Below, piece by piece: positions 43,323-53,800 of a stretch of DNA of 64,000 bases. The position numbers and the translations under genes are program-made. This stretch comes from an uncultured Eubacterium sp. (lineage in GTDB: Bacteria; Bacillota; Clostridia; Oscillospirales; Acutalibacteraceae). The stretch lies in the NCBI GenBank assembly GCA_934561395.1, contig CAKTGF010000004.1:62001-126000 (forward strand), read 5' to 3'. Numbering within the stretch: position 1 is the stretch's first letter; the number at the start of each line of letters is the position of its first letter. Below the pieces are notes generated by a model. That model saw only the letters and a list, made by a program, of their open reading frames with translations. It ran no database searches and had not been told where the DNA came from.

Positions 43323-45548
43323 TTACGAAATATCATTGGGATTAAGGTCAACGCTCAGGTTAACCGATTTATAATCCTTTATAGATGATATAAATTTTAA
43401 AATTTCTGTAATCATCGCTCTTAAAGCATGAGTATTTTTGCACTTTAGCGCCAAACGATAACGATAGCAATTATTTATTTTTGCAATTTTTGCCGGTGTA
43501 GGCCCTAAAACAACAAGCTTAATATCCTTATACTCCCCTGAGTTAAGCTCAACAAGCTTGTCAAAAAACGCTTTTGCGCAAAGTGCCGCCTTTGCCTCGT
43601 TTTCGCTGACAAATGAAATTGAAACAATATCGCAATAGGGCGGATAAATCATCAGCCTGCGCATTTGAATTTCGTTATCGTAAAACGCCTTGTAATCCTG
43701 ATTAGCCGCATATTCAAGGGTGTCATTATAGGGGTTAATGGTTTGAATAACCGCCTTGCCTGCAATGCCACGCCTGCCCGCTCTGCCCACAACCTGGGTT
43801 ATCAAATCAAAGGTTTTTTCGCTTGCGTTATAGTTTTCGTCATACAGCGAATTATCAGCGTTAACAACGCCAACAAGGGTTACATTGTCAAAATCAAGGC
43901 CCTTGGCAACCATCTGCGTTCCTATTAAAATGTCATACTCGCCCTTGGCAAAGGCGCCTAACAATTTTTCATGTGAAAACTTTGAGGTGGTGGTGTCAGC
44001 ATCCATTCGCAAAACCCTTGCACTTGGGAACAGAGCCTTTAGCTCGTCCTCTATGCGTTGGGTGCCGTAGCCGCTGTATCGCACCGAATCGCTGTGGCAT
44101 TCGGGGCAAATATTATCAAGAATTTTTGAATAGCCGCAGTAGTGGCATTGCAGCCTGTTGTTATAGCTGTGATATGTTAACGAAATTGAGCAGTTGGGGC
44201 ATGTAATAACATGGCCGCACTCGTTACAGGCAATAAATGTGTTATAGCCCCTACGGTTAATAAGCAAAATCGCCTGCTTTTTGTTATCAAGGGTTTCCGC
44301 TAACAGCTCGTTAAGCTTTGATGAAATGGGAGAACGGTTGCCCGCCTTCATTTCCTGCTTCATATCAACTGTTATAACCTGGGGCAGCTGCGCCTCGCCG
44401 TACCTTTCGCTAAGCTCGCAAAGGGTGTAATTGCCCTTTAGTGCGTTGCTGTAGCTTTCAACACTTGGGGTTGCAGAAGTCATTAAAAACAACGCCTTGT
44501 TATATTTAGCTCTGAACCTTGCAACATCCTTTGCGTTATACCTTGGGGTGCGCTCTGATTTATAGGTGTGTTCCTGCTCCTCGTCCATAATGATAAGCCC
44601 CAAATTATGCAAAGGGGCAAATACCGCAGAACGGGTGCCAATTACAATTTTAGCCTCTCCCCTGTCGGCACGCTTATACTCGTCATTACGCTCACCGATT
44701 GAAAGACCGCTGTGGAAAACCGCCACCTTGTTGCCATAGCGCCTGTGAAAAATACCCAGCGCTTGCGGTGTTAAGGCAATTTCAGGCACCATAACAATAA
44801 CATCCTTGTTATCGTCAATGGCAGAATCAATCAATTTTAAATAAACCTGTGTTTTGCCGCTGCCGGTAATGCCGAACAGCAGACCGTTGCCGCCGCCTGA
44901 TTTTAACATTTTGTTATAGGTGTTAAACGCCGCAATTTGCTGTGAGGAAAGCTTAATCTCCTCCCTGTCCTCTTGGTCGGAAACAGAGGAATAAGGATTC
45001 CTGTAAACCTCTTGATTGTATATTTCAACTATTCCGTTTTTTTCAAGATTTTTAACAACGGTGATTCCCACGCCGCAAAACTCGCACACCTCGTTGATTT
45101 CGGCAGTGCCGACATCCTGCAAAAGCCTGCAAACAAGAATCTGCTTGCGTGTTACATTTAAAAATGCGGTGTCGCTTTCGTCAACAAGCCTTACCATGCG
45201 TTGGCTTTTGTCGCCGATTTTTCCAAAACGCCTTGGCAGCATTTGCTTTAAGCAATCGTAGGTGGTGCAAAAGCAACGCTCCTTAAGCCAAAGTGCAAGG
45301 CTTACCATTTCATCGCTGAGCACTTTTTTTGAGGCGGAGGAGATAGCCTTTAAGCCCTCATTGCTCTCCTGTCGGCTGACAGAAATAACGATTCCGTCCC
45401 TTAAGGTGTTAGCCCTGCCAAAGGGAACCTTAACAGCACAGCCGACACAAAGGCTGTTTTCAAGGTCATGAGGCACCGAATAGGTATAGTCGGTGTCAAA
45501 GCTGAAAAATGTGTTATCAACGGCAACTGTTGCAACAGTGTAAATCAT
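43323..45548 (-). CDS. priA: Primosomal helicase PriA
   Basis: 741 residues. It restarts stalled replication forks. Walker A is LLFGITGSGKTQVYLKLI (about residue 222), the DEAH-type box is IMDEEQEHTYK, and the zinc-binding insert is CNECGHVITCPNCSISLTYH with CHYCG and CPEC. The helicase end has GTQMVAKGLDFDNVTLVGV and VVGRAGRRG. Start overlaps the rpoZ stop by four bases. The N-terminal DNA-binding part (AVDNTFFSFDTDYTYSVPHD) is normal. Confidence 0.96.
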   Translation of the reverse strand: MIYTVATVAVDNTFFSFDTDYTYSVPHDLENSLCVGCAVKVPFGRANTLRDGIVISVSRQESNEGLKAISSASKKVLSDEMVSLALWLKERCFCTTYDCLKQMLPRRFGKIGDKSQRMVRLVDESDTAFLNVTRKQILVCRLLQDVGTAEINEVCEFCGVGITVVKNLEKNGIVEIYNQEVYRNPYSSVSDQEDREEIKLSSQQIAAFNTYNKMLKSGGGNGLLFGITGSGKTQVYLKLIDSAIDDNKDVIVMVPEIALTPQALGIFHRRYGNKVAVFHSGLSIGERNDEYKRADRGEAKIVIGTRSAVFAPLHNLGLIIMDEEQEHTYKSERTPRYNAKDVARFRAKYNKALFLMTSATPSVESYSNALKGNYTLCELSERYGEAQLPQVITVDMKQEMKAGNRSPISSKLNELLAETLDNKKQAILLINRRGYNTFIACNECGHVITCPNCSISLTYHSYNNRLQCHYCGYSKILDNICPECHSDSVRYSGYGTQRIEDELKALFPSARVLRMDADTTTSKFSHEKLLGAFAKGEYDILIGTQMVAKGLDFDNVTLVGVVNADNSLYDENYNASEKTFDLITQVVGRAGRRGIAGKAVIQTINPYNDTLEYAANQDYKAFYDNEIQMRRLMIYPPYCDIVSISFVSENEAKAALCAKAFFDKLVELNSGEYKDIKLVVLGPTPAKIAKINNCYRYRLALKCKNTHALRAMITEILKFISSIKDYKSVNLSVDLNPNDIS

Positions 45549-45760
45549 TTTTTCAAATCTTTAAGCTCTTCGGGTTCTTCGATAACATACTTGCCGTCAC
45601 AAATTTCCTCAATTGCGGTTGAAACTGTTTTAACATCAATGGGAGTTTCATTTGCAACTGCCTCGTCACGAATTTCTCTTGCTCTTTTTGCTGTGCCGAC
45701 AACAAGGCTGTAACGGCTGTTTACATTTTCTAACATTTTCTTTAAATCCGGATTAAACAT
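45545..45760 (-). CDS. rpoZ: RNA polymerase omega subunit
   Basis: 71 residues from MFNPDLKKMLENVNSRYSLV at 45760 with AAGGAGAG upstream; the frame open to 45799 is not used. RYSLVVGTAKRAREI is the omega signature, followed by VKTVSTAIEEICDGKYVI. It stabilises the beta' subunit and helps polymerase assembly. It lies between gmk and priA as in Bacillus. Confidence 0.95.
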   Translation of the reverse strand: MFNPDLKKMLENVNSRYSLVVGTAKRAREIRDEAVANETPIDVKTVSTAIEEICDGKYVIEEPEELKDLKK

Positions 45761-45776
45761 AATAAATCTCTCCTTA

Positions 45777-46349
45777 TTAATTACGAGCAGAAAGCTCATT
45801 GTTTAAAATTTCATTTATTTCATTAACGGCGTTATCAAGTGCGTCGTTAACAACAACATAATCATAAAGGTGTGCAAGCTCAAGTTCCTGGCCTGCAAGC
45901 TCCATTCGGCGTTTAATATCCTCCTGGTCATTGGTTTTTCTGTTATTTAAGCGGTGCTCCAAAACCTCAAGGCTTGGTGGCAGTAAAAATATTGAAACGC
46001 AGTCAGAACGCATTTTCATAATATTTTGTGCACCGTAAACATCAATTATCAAAAAGCAGATTTTGCCCTGCTCAATTGCCTTTTCAACGCCCTCAACCGG
46101 GGTGCCGTAGTAGCAGTTATTATAAAGGGTGTATTCAAGCAAGCCCTCATTTTCAATAAGCTCCTTAAACTGCTCAACGGTTTTGAAATAATAGTTAATG
46201 CCTTCAACCTCGCCTTCACGGGGGCTGCGTGTGGTAACGGAAACGGATTCGCATATATCCTGCCTCAGCTTGGTAAGCTCCTTATACACAGTGTCCTTGC
46301 CGCAGCCGCTTGGCGCCGATAAAACAACTAACATACCCTTTTTATTCAT
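45777..46349 (-). CDS. gmk: Guanylate kinase
   Basis: 190 residues. It phosphorylates GMP to GDP. The P-loop is LSAPSGCGKDTVYKEL (about residues 11-26), the GMP-binding SVTTRSPREGEVEGINYYF follows, and the end has RMELAGQELELAHLYDYVV then VNDALDNAV. The P-loop carries aspartate where serine/threonine is common (GKDT). It overlaps remA by eight bases. Confidence 0.95.
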   Translation of the reverse strand: MNKKGMLVVLSAPSGCGKDTVYKELTKLRQDICESVSVTTRSPREGEVEGINYYFKTVEQFKELIENEGLLEYTLYNNCYYGTPVEGVEKAIEQGKICFLIIDVYGAQNIMKMRSDCVSIFLLPPSLEVLEHRLNNRKTNDQEDIKRRMELAGQELELAHLYDYVVVNDALDNAVNEINEILNNELSARN

Positions 46350-46593
46350 CTGCCGTTACCTCCGTGGAAAATCTTGCCGCAATTTGCTTTAAATCCATAT
46401 AGCTTAAAACAATATTGTCTGAATCGGTAACAATAACGCTTTGCGTTTTCCTGCCCTGAGTTGCATCAATAAGGCACCCCTTTTCCTTGCCGTTTTGAAC
46501 AAGCCTTTTTGCAGGTGCGGAATCAGGAGATATAACAGAAACAACTCTGTCGGCATTAATCAGGTTGCCAAAACCTATATTAACTAATTTCAT
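46342..46593 (-). CDS. remA: RemA-family extracellular matrix/biofilm regulator (DUF370)
   Basis: 83 residues. The family core is MKLVNIGFGNLINADRVVSV, then ISPDSAPAKRLV and LIDATQGRKTQSVIVTDSDN with IVLS. RemA binds DNA as a ring and activates matrix and osmoprotectant genes in Bacillus; the targets here are unknown. It lies between yicC and gmk, the normal Firmicutes position. Confidence 0.93.
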   Translation of the reverse strand: MKLVNIGFGNLINADRVVSVISPDSAPAKRLVQNGKEKGCLIDATQGRKTQSVIVTDSDNIVLSYMDLKQIAARFSTEVTADE

Positions 46594-46611
46594 ACCACAT
46601 CTCCTAAATTA

Positions 46612-47490
46612 TTACTCAATATTTTGAATTTGCTCTCTTATTTTTTCTACCTCTGCTTTAATGTCAACAACCTTGCGTGCAATTTCAACATCGTTTGCCT
46701 TTGAGCCGATTGTGTTGGTTTCCCTGTTAATTTCCTGAACAAGAAAATCCATTTTTCTGCCAACAGGCTCGTCTGAATTAATAAAGGTGTTAAGCTGGTC
46801 AATATGTGAACGAAGCCTTACGGTTTCCTCGGCAACCGCTACCTTGTCGGCATAAATTGCAACTTCTTGAATAATGCGAGCCTCGTCAAGAGATGCGTCA
46901 CCGATTAATTCGTGCACTCTTTCAACAAGCTTGTCATTATATTCCTTAACGGTTTGAGGGGAACGCTCCTCAATAAATGATACGCAATCAAGAATAAATT
47001 GACCCCTTGAATAAATATCGTTTTTAAGCTTTTCGCCCTCAACGGCACGCATGGTAACAAATTTTTCAACCGCCTCGTCAACAACGGTTTTAACATATTG
47101 CCAAATCTTTTCCTCGTCCTCATCCGCTTTTTTAACAACCAGCACATCCTGATAACGGCTGATGGTTGCTGCGCCGAAATCCTCTTTAAGGTTGTAATCC
47201 TCTGCAATTTGCTTTAACGCCTTAACATAAGCACCTGCAAGGGTGTTGTTAACCACAACCTCAGCCGAATCGTTGTTGAGAGCTTCAATGGTAACAAAGC
47301 ATTCAACCTTGCCACGGCCCACCATTGTGCCGATGTATGATTTTAACTTTTCATCCAAAAAGCCGTATTGTCTTGGTATTCTTGAAGAAAACTCATAATA
47401 CCTGTGGTTAACGGATTTAATTTCAACTGTGATTACATAACCGTCAATTTCCTTAACTGAACGGCCGAATCCTGTCATTGATTTTAACAT
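46612..47490 (-). CDS. yicC: YicC-family endoribonuclease
   Basis: 292 residues of the YicC/YloC family. It starts MLKSMTGFGRSVKEIDGYVI and VTVEIKSVNHRYYEFSSRIP-like sequence, and ends with the conserved GRKMDFLVQEINRETNTIGS and KANDVEIARKVVDIKAEVEK. YicC proteins are RNA endonucleases, known to act on RyhB in E. coli; the clostridial targets are unknown. It is the first gene of the large cluster ending at spoVM, with an AAGGAG ribosome site and a strong promoter upstream. Confidence 0.93.
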   Translation of the reverse strand: MLKSMTGFGRSVKEIDGYVITVEIKSVNHRYYEFSSRIPRQYGFLDEKLKSYIGTMVGRGKVECFVTIEALNNDSAEVVVNNTLAGAYVKALKQIAEDYNLKEDFGAATISRYQDVLVVKKADEDEEKIWQYVKTVVDEAVEKFVTMRAVEGEKLKNDIYSRGQFILDCVSFIEERSPQTVKEYNDKLVERVHELIGDASLDEARIIQEVAIYADKVAVAEETVRLRSHIDQLNTFINSDEPVGRKMDFLVQEINRETNTIGSKANDVEIARKVVDIKAEVEKIREQIQNIE

Positions 47491-47544
47491 AATATTCTCC
47501 TTTGAAAAGCTGTTTTTTCGTTTTTCAGCTTTATCTAAGACATT

Positions 47545-47573
47545 ATTATATAACTTATAATATATAGGGTCAA
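47545..47573 (-). promoter_or_regulatory. Sigma-A promoter of the yicC-remA-gmk cluster
   Basis: TTGACC (47568-47573), 17-base spacer, TATAAT (47545-47550) on the minus strand, about 55 bases before the yicC ATG. Confidence 0.75.
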
Positions 47574-47628
47574 TGTTTTGTTAACAGTTTGTTTACAATT
47601 TTAATAATAAATTAACACCTTTACAATA

Positions 47629-47661
47629 CAAAAAATTGAGGGCAAATTAATGCCCTCAACT
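47629..47661 (-). terminator. Intrinsic terminator after the 38-aa peptide gene
   Basis: TTGAGGGC and GCCCTCAA pair around an eight-base loop, followed by six T on the minus strand. It separates the giant-protein transcript from the yicC promoter. Confidence 0.85.
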
Positions 47662-47672
47662 CTTTTGATTAT

Positions 47673-47789
47673 TTAGAAATCTACATCTTCGCCGTTATCG
47701 CCTGACTCCCAGCCGCTTGAAACATCGTTTGCACAATAAATTGTGAACATTTCAACCTCAAGTTCAGGAGTTTTATATTCTTTTTTCAT
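47673..47789 (-). CDS. 38-aa acidic peptide downstream of the giant glycosidase
   Basis: 38 residues: MKKEYKTPELEVEMFTIYCA followed by NDVSSGWESGDNGEDVDF. A perfect GGGAGG stands eight bases before the ATG, and the gene starts 21 bases after the giant gene's stop and ends just before a terminator, so it is a genuine member of that transcript. The basic MKKEYKTPELEVEMF leader with a short polar, acidic, glycine-rich tail resembles small uncharacterised peptides seen often in gut clostridia (pattern MKKxYxxPExExxxF), some of which look like precursor peptides. It has one cysteine and no signal peptide. Function unknown. Confidence 0.7.
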   Translation of the reverse strand: MKKEYKTPELEVEMFTIYCANDVSSGWESGDNGEDVDF

Positions 47790-47810
47790 AATTATTACCT
47801 CCCGATTTAA

Positions 47811-50800
47811 TTAAGCTGTGGTTGCAATTCTAACATTTGAATACTCAAGAGCATTAATATCTGCTTGGTTATCATCATCTGCAGAACCGGTTGTGTGTGT
47901 AAATTTGTAAGTGAAATCATAATTTACATAAGCCCTGAAAGTAAAGTTTGCTGTTGTAAATGATGATTTGCTGTTAAGGGTGTAGCAATACTGACCGTAA
48001 GCGTTAGCGTTGTTAACAGCTCTTGTATAAACGCCTGTGCCGTTTTTAACCATTGTGTCGGCATTTGCAACTGACGGCGAGTAAATAACACCATAACTTG
48101 CAACATTAACGCTGCAGCCTGTTGTAATTCTTACATAAGCACGAGCCTGAGTTGATGTCATTGTTACAAACTCAACAGATGTAAACGGTGCCTTGCTGTC
48201 AAGCTTTTGTGTGATGTAATCGTCAACAGTGATATTGTCTGAAATATCGTTTGCAAGGGCACAATCAATGTTTGCAGAGCTTACTGCATCGCCGCCGATT
48301 GTGTAGCCTGAAACGGTTTTCTTAACCTGAACATACTCTTCATCGCAAGCAACAAAGAAGGAATATGTGCTGTTGTAAGAAGCTATTGTGTACTTATCGT
48401 TAACATCAGATTTAACCGCCCAAGCGTAGAAATCGGCATCATCAGTGCTGATTGTAACGGTTCCGTCATACCTTGCAGTGTAGGTGCCGTCCTCGTTATC
48501 GGCAAGCACGCCGGTAACATTGCCGTCTGTTGTGATGGTGTAGGTTTTATCAAGAGTATAAATAGGTCTTACCTTATAGGTATTCTCCCCTTCTACCTTG
48601 ATAACATCCCACTGTGCAAAGCTGTAGAACGGAATTTTCTTTGCGCTGATGCCAAGACCGTCTGCAACGGTGGTTGCATCGTAAAGATTTTCTGAATACA
48701 TAACAGCAGTGCGGTTATTATAAACATCATATATATCATATTTATAGCCAGTTGTTGTGTTGTCGCTGTAATCGTAGTTAACAACAACTGCAATGTTTGA
48801 ATCTGCAATTCTTGTTAAGGTGTCGCCTGCAACGCCTGAAATCTTTTGTGAAGATTTAACTGTTTTGTTATCATCATCAAGAATTGATACCGACCATTTT
48901 GAAACAGAAACATTCTTGTCTGCAACTAAGCCTGCACCGCTTAATGTGAACTCCTCGCCGTAGTAAGCATCGGGAATATCAACAGTGCCCTGGCTTTCGC
49001 CTGCGATTTGAACATCAAGTGTTGCGTGGAACTTGTTAATATAGGTTTCCTTGTTAGCAGCATCATTAATATAGTTAATTGCTGTTAATACGCTTGATGT
49101 TTGCGGGTCGGTTAAGGAATAAGCGGTTCTCTTAATCCTTGTGCCCTCTGCAAATGACTTCTTGGTTGCCTTATTGTAGGCTGTTAAAGCGTCCCCTGTA
49201 AGGGTTGCATAAACTGCGCTGTCGGCAGCGTCAACTGCATTTTGTAAATACTCAAGGCCTGCCTGGGTGTATTTAGCAGTGTCAATTGCATCTACAACTG
49301 TAAGGGTTGAATCAAACGCCTCATAAGCAGATGCGGCGTCAACGCCTGTAAGCTTACCGTCCTTATCAAGCAGGTCGGCAGCGGTGTCAATAATTGCATT
49401 TTGACGGTTGGAGTAAACATAGTTACCCTCGCTGTCTGTGATTGCTGAAAGGTCGGTGTAATATCTGTGGCCGTTAAGCTTGATATAGTTGCCGTCAATC
49501 AATACATAATCGCCGGTTTGGAATTGTGACGGATTTGCATCGCCCTCATTATCGTAGAACACACCAACAAATGTGTAGTGGTCGATTGCTTGATCGTCAC
49601 TTGTAACAACATTGTCGTTAGCATCGTAAGCAATGTACGGGCCGTTTGAGTAATGAACGCCGTTTTGGTCAAACTCTGTTACATACTTAATATTATACCT
49701 CTCTGTATCAGCCCTGTATGCGGCGGGTTTGTTTGCCCAAACATCTGCATTATCGTGTGCAACGCTGAAATCAATGTATGAATCGTAGGTGTAAATTTGG
49801 CCGGCAGAATTATAGTTGCGGTGAACACGGTCAGTGTAAACCTGGCTGTCAGCCACTGCGCTGTCAACATTTGAATAATCGGCAGATACCTGTAATGCAG
49901 TTTTAGCTTTCTTAACATTGTTTTCAATCTCGTCAAGCTGTGACTGTGAGGTTGCATATTGGTTGTTAGTAGCGTATGGGTTAAGGTCTGTGAAATACTG
50001 AATGAGCTTATCATAAGCTTGCTCATAAGCCTTCCATGATGAGGTGGTGTATTTCATTTCCTTGCCGTTTTCGTCAAGGGTAGGAACATAGTTACCGTTG
50101 CTGTCAATATTACCTGCGGTAATTGCACCGGTTTCATCCTTGGTGCCAAGTGCGCCGTCAACAAAAGGTGTTTGCTTTTGTGATTCCTCATAAAGGCTGT
50201 CGCCGTTTGCCTTGTTTTCAATCTTGCTGAGGTCAACGCCGAGAAGGTAGTTAACCTTTTCCTCAGCCACCTCGCTAATCGATTTAGCGGCAGCTACACC
50301 GTTAACACTATAATCAAGTGATGTAAGGTCATCAAATGCAGCTAAAAGCTCTTTTGTTGATGAAGGTGTGTAATCTGTAATGTTACCAAGGTAATAGCTG
50401 AGCTTTTGATCGCATAATACCTCACGAACGTGGGTAAAGTTAATAATAGTAATTTCACCTGTGGGTTTGAAAGGTAAATCAGTACGAAGACCACTACCGG
50501 TAACCTGCCAACTGTTGTCACAAACAAAGGTAGGTGTTATTGAAATATAATATGGGTCGCTTGTGGTAAGGGTGCCGTTATAGGTAATATAGCCCGAACC
50601 TTGGAACCATGTCTTGTTATCAGAAAATCCAAAGTAGCCGTCACTGTTTTTTTGAGATGTAACATGGTGATTTGCTACATCTGTTAAACCCGATTGCTCA
50701 TAAACCCAGTTTTGAACATCACCGCTGGTGTTTGACATTTTCCATTTTTCAGGAATAACCAAATCGCTTTGTGTGGTTGGGTTTGAGGTATCGTCCTTAA

Positions 50801-53800
50801 AGTGAACAGACTCAAGACGCTGTGAGCTACCTAAGCTTTGATTTGTTTTACGAACTGCAAGTGTTAACGGAGCAGTCGGTGTGTCGCCCTCAAGGCCTGT
50901 ATATAACCAGGTAAATGATGTTGACGAAAGAGCTGCCGAGAAGTGATACTGCTCTGTACCGCCCTCAATTTCAGTAGTCGGCGAAAGGTCAACTGTTGAA
51001 AGCATATTGTTTGTATATTGTGCGGATACAGCGTTTGCAACGCCTGTTTCTGACGGCGAAAGGCCGTTTTTGGTTACAGGCTTACTGTAAATCTGCATAT
51101 TGTCAACTGCGTTTGTAAGGTTACGGTATAATTCAAGAACCTCGCTGGGCTTTGCGGTACTGGTACCGAACTTAACGGAGTCGATATATCTTGAAGCCTT
51201 ATCGTAAGCCTCGTAAGCGGCTGACATATTGGTATATACATAATCCTTTTTATCAAGAAGTGCCATCTTTGCCTTATACTCCTCCATAGCCTTACGGATA
51301 AGAGTATCGGCAATCATATCGGCATCGTTATTGAAAACGGATGATGCGCTGTAAAGGCCGCTGTAGATTGTGAAATCGTCAAGGTAAGCGTCCTGTGAAG
51401 CGCCGCTCCAGTGACCGCAGCTTGAACCGTAGTAAACATTGTGGTCAAGTGCGAAGAAATCGTGGGGTGCTCTGCCTGATACATTGTTGTGGCCAAAACT
51501 TGTTGTAAACAGGTTGGTTGTTGACCTAAGCTTGCCGTCAACATAAACATATATAATATCGCTGTTGCCGTTTGGCTTAATTTGAATGGTAATATGTGCC
51601 CATTCGTTAGCTGTTAAGCCCTCATCGCCAAACACGCCTGTTGCATCAACATAAGATGAAGTACCGTCAACCTCGTAGTTGAACCAAAGGTGGCCATCCT
51701 CCTGGAGTTCAAAGTATCTGCGGTTTGAGCCGTCAACTGAGTTCTTTCTGCCGATTTGGAAAACAGTTTCCTGTGTAACATCGGCACCCGGGTTATACCA
51801 CATTGAAAGGGTGTAGCCCTTTGAGCTTTCTGTTGCCGAGCCTGAATATGTGTAGTTTGAATCAACACCGCCGTTGATATTCAATACTGTGCCGTGAAGG
51901 TCTGACGGGTCTGTAACAGACGCGGCGTAAGCGGTTTTCTCAACGCCGTCAAATGTGCCTGCCTCCATTGGGTCATAGTATTGAGCGGCGTTTGTGTCAA
52001 CATCTGTTGTCGGGATTTCCGAATTAAGTGCCTTTTGTGAATCCTCAATATCCTTTGCTGAAAGAGCTCTGTTATACACCTTGAAATCGGAGATATATCC
52101 GTTAAGCATTCTGTCTGCCGCATAGGAGGAAATACCCATATAAAGTGTTGCGTTTTTGGTTTCATCAAAGAAAGCCTTGTTCATTGAAGAAAGAGCAATA
52201 GGTGTGCCCTGCTTTGAAACCTTACCGCTTGAATAGCTTGTGTAAAGCAGTGCGCCGTCAACCCAGAAGCAAATATATCCGTGAGAAACGGACATTGTAT
52301 ATTCATGCCATGCGCCCTTATAGCTTGTGCCCTTATAACCGTCTGCAATAGCGGTTGTGCCGTGGTTATTTGCACCGAATTCCATATTGGCAGCTGAATA
52401 AATGTATGCGTTATTTTTTTGCGATTGGCCTGTGCCGAGCTCATTATCCCAAGACATTTGACCTGCGTCGCTGACTGTGGTCCAATCAAGCCAACGGCCT
52501 TCATTTGCGTTATCAGCATAGCCGTACCATGAGAATGTAACGCCGGTGCTTACATCAACATCCTTAAACATTTCGCTTGTATTAATGGATGCGTAGGAGC
52601 CGTTCTTTGAGTACGAGTCAGCCTTGGTATTTGCGGAATTTGCTTTTGTTGCATCCTCAGCAGTGCCTGAGAAATGAGCGGCAGCCTTACCGTTATAATT
52701 GTTAGTCATTGTAACATTGCTTGTGGTAAGGGTGTTGCCGTTGCCTGTTGCATCGTAGGTAGCGTCGTCGCTGGTAAAGTAACGGGCTACAAGGTAATCG
52801 TTAGCTGTTTTATTAGCCTCAACGCCTGTAATATCAAAGGTTGATTTGCCGTAGGCAGCAACAAGCTTGTTATATTCCTCTGTTGTGATATTCATAACAG
52901 AGCCGTGCCTTGGAGATAAGTGGTTAAGGCGCTTGTTGTTAACCTTGCTTTCGGTTGATATTGTATCGGGTGTTTCAGCAGTTTGATACATAGCAAAATA
53001 GGATATATCGTTGCTGAAATAGTCTGCAATCAAAACATAGTTACCGTTTTGCAGCTGATAAACTTCAGGACCTTCAAGTGACGGAACCTGGTTATCGTAA
53101 AACTCGGTAGGTGTGCTGTAAGGACCGTTTGCATGATCGGAGGTTGAAACTGCAATACGCTTGTTTGTTTCGTCCTTAAACCAAAGGTAATACTTTACAC
53201 CGTCAAAGGTAATATTACCGTCGATATTATCAACACCTGTTGTGATAAGCTGCTCAGGTGTGGTTAAAAGTGTTTTGAAATCGTCTGTATATGCATAATA
53301 CATAAGGGTGTGGCCGTTAACATAGCCACAGCTCCAGAAGAGCATGTAGTGACCTGCCTCTTCATCCCAGATAGCCTCAGGTGCCCAAGCACGGGAAACG
53401 CTGCTTGTAATGCCTGCATCAGCCATTATTGATTGGGTATCAATGTACCAAGGATTGGTGGTTGCAAGTTCTGCAAGTGAGTTAAGGTGCCAAACCATCA
53501 TTTTGGTATTGTTACCCCAATCTGTGCCACCGTTTGTGTTAAGGTCTGTTGCCAAAACATAATATGTGCCGTCCTGCGCCTGGAAAGCATAGGGGTCACG
53601 AACATGACCTGATGCTGCAATGCCTGCACTGTCAGGATATGATGTTTCGTTGCCTGTTAATTTGCTTGAGTTCCAAATAGGCTCGTTACCGTTAAGAGCC
53701 TCCCAATTCAAGCCATCGTCGGAAACAGCCATGTGGAGAGTTTCGCCTGCCTCATCATTGCCAGTAAAGTAGGTGAAAACATATTTATCTTTATCCTTAT

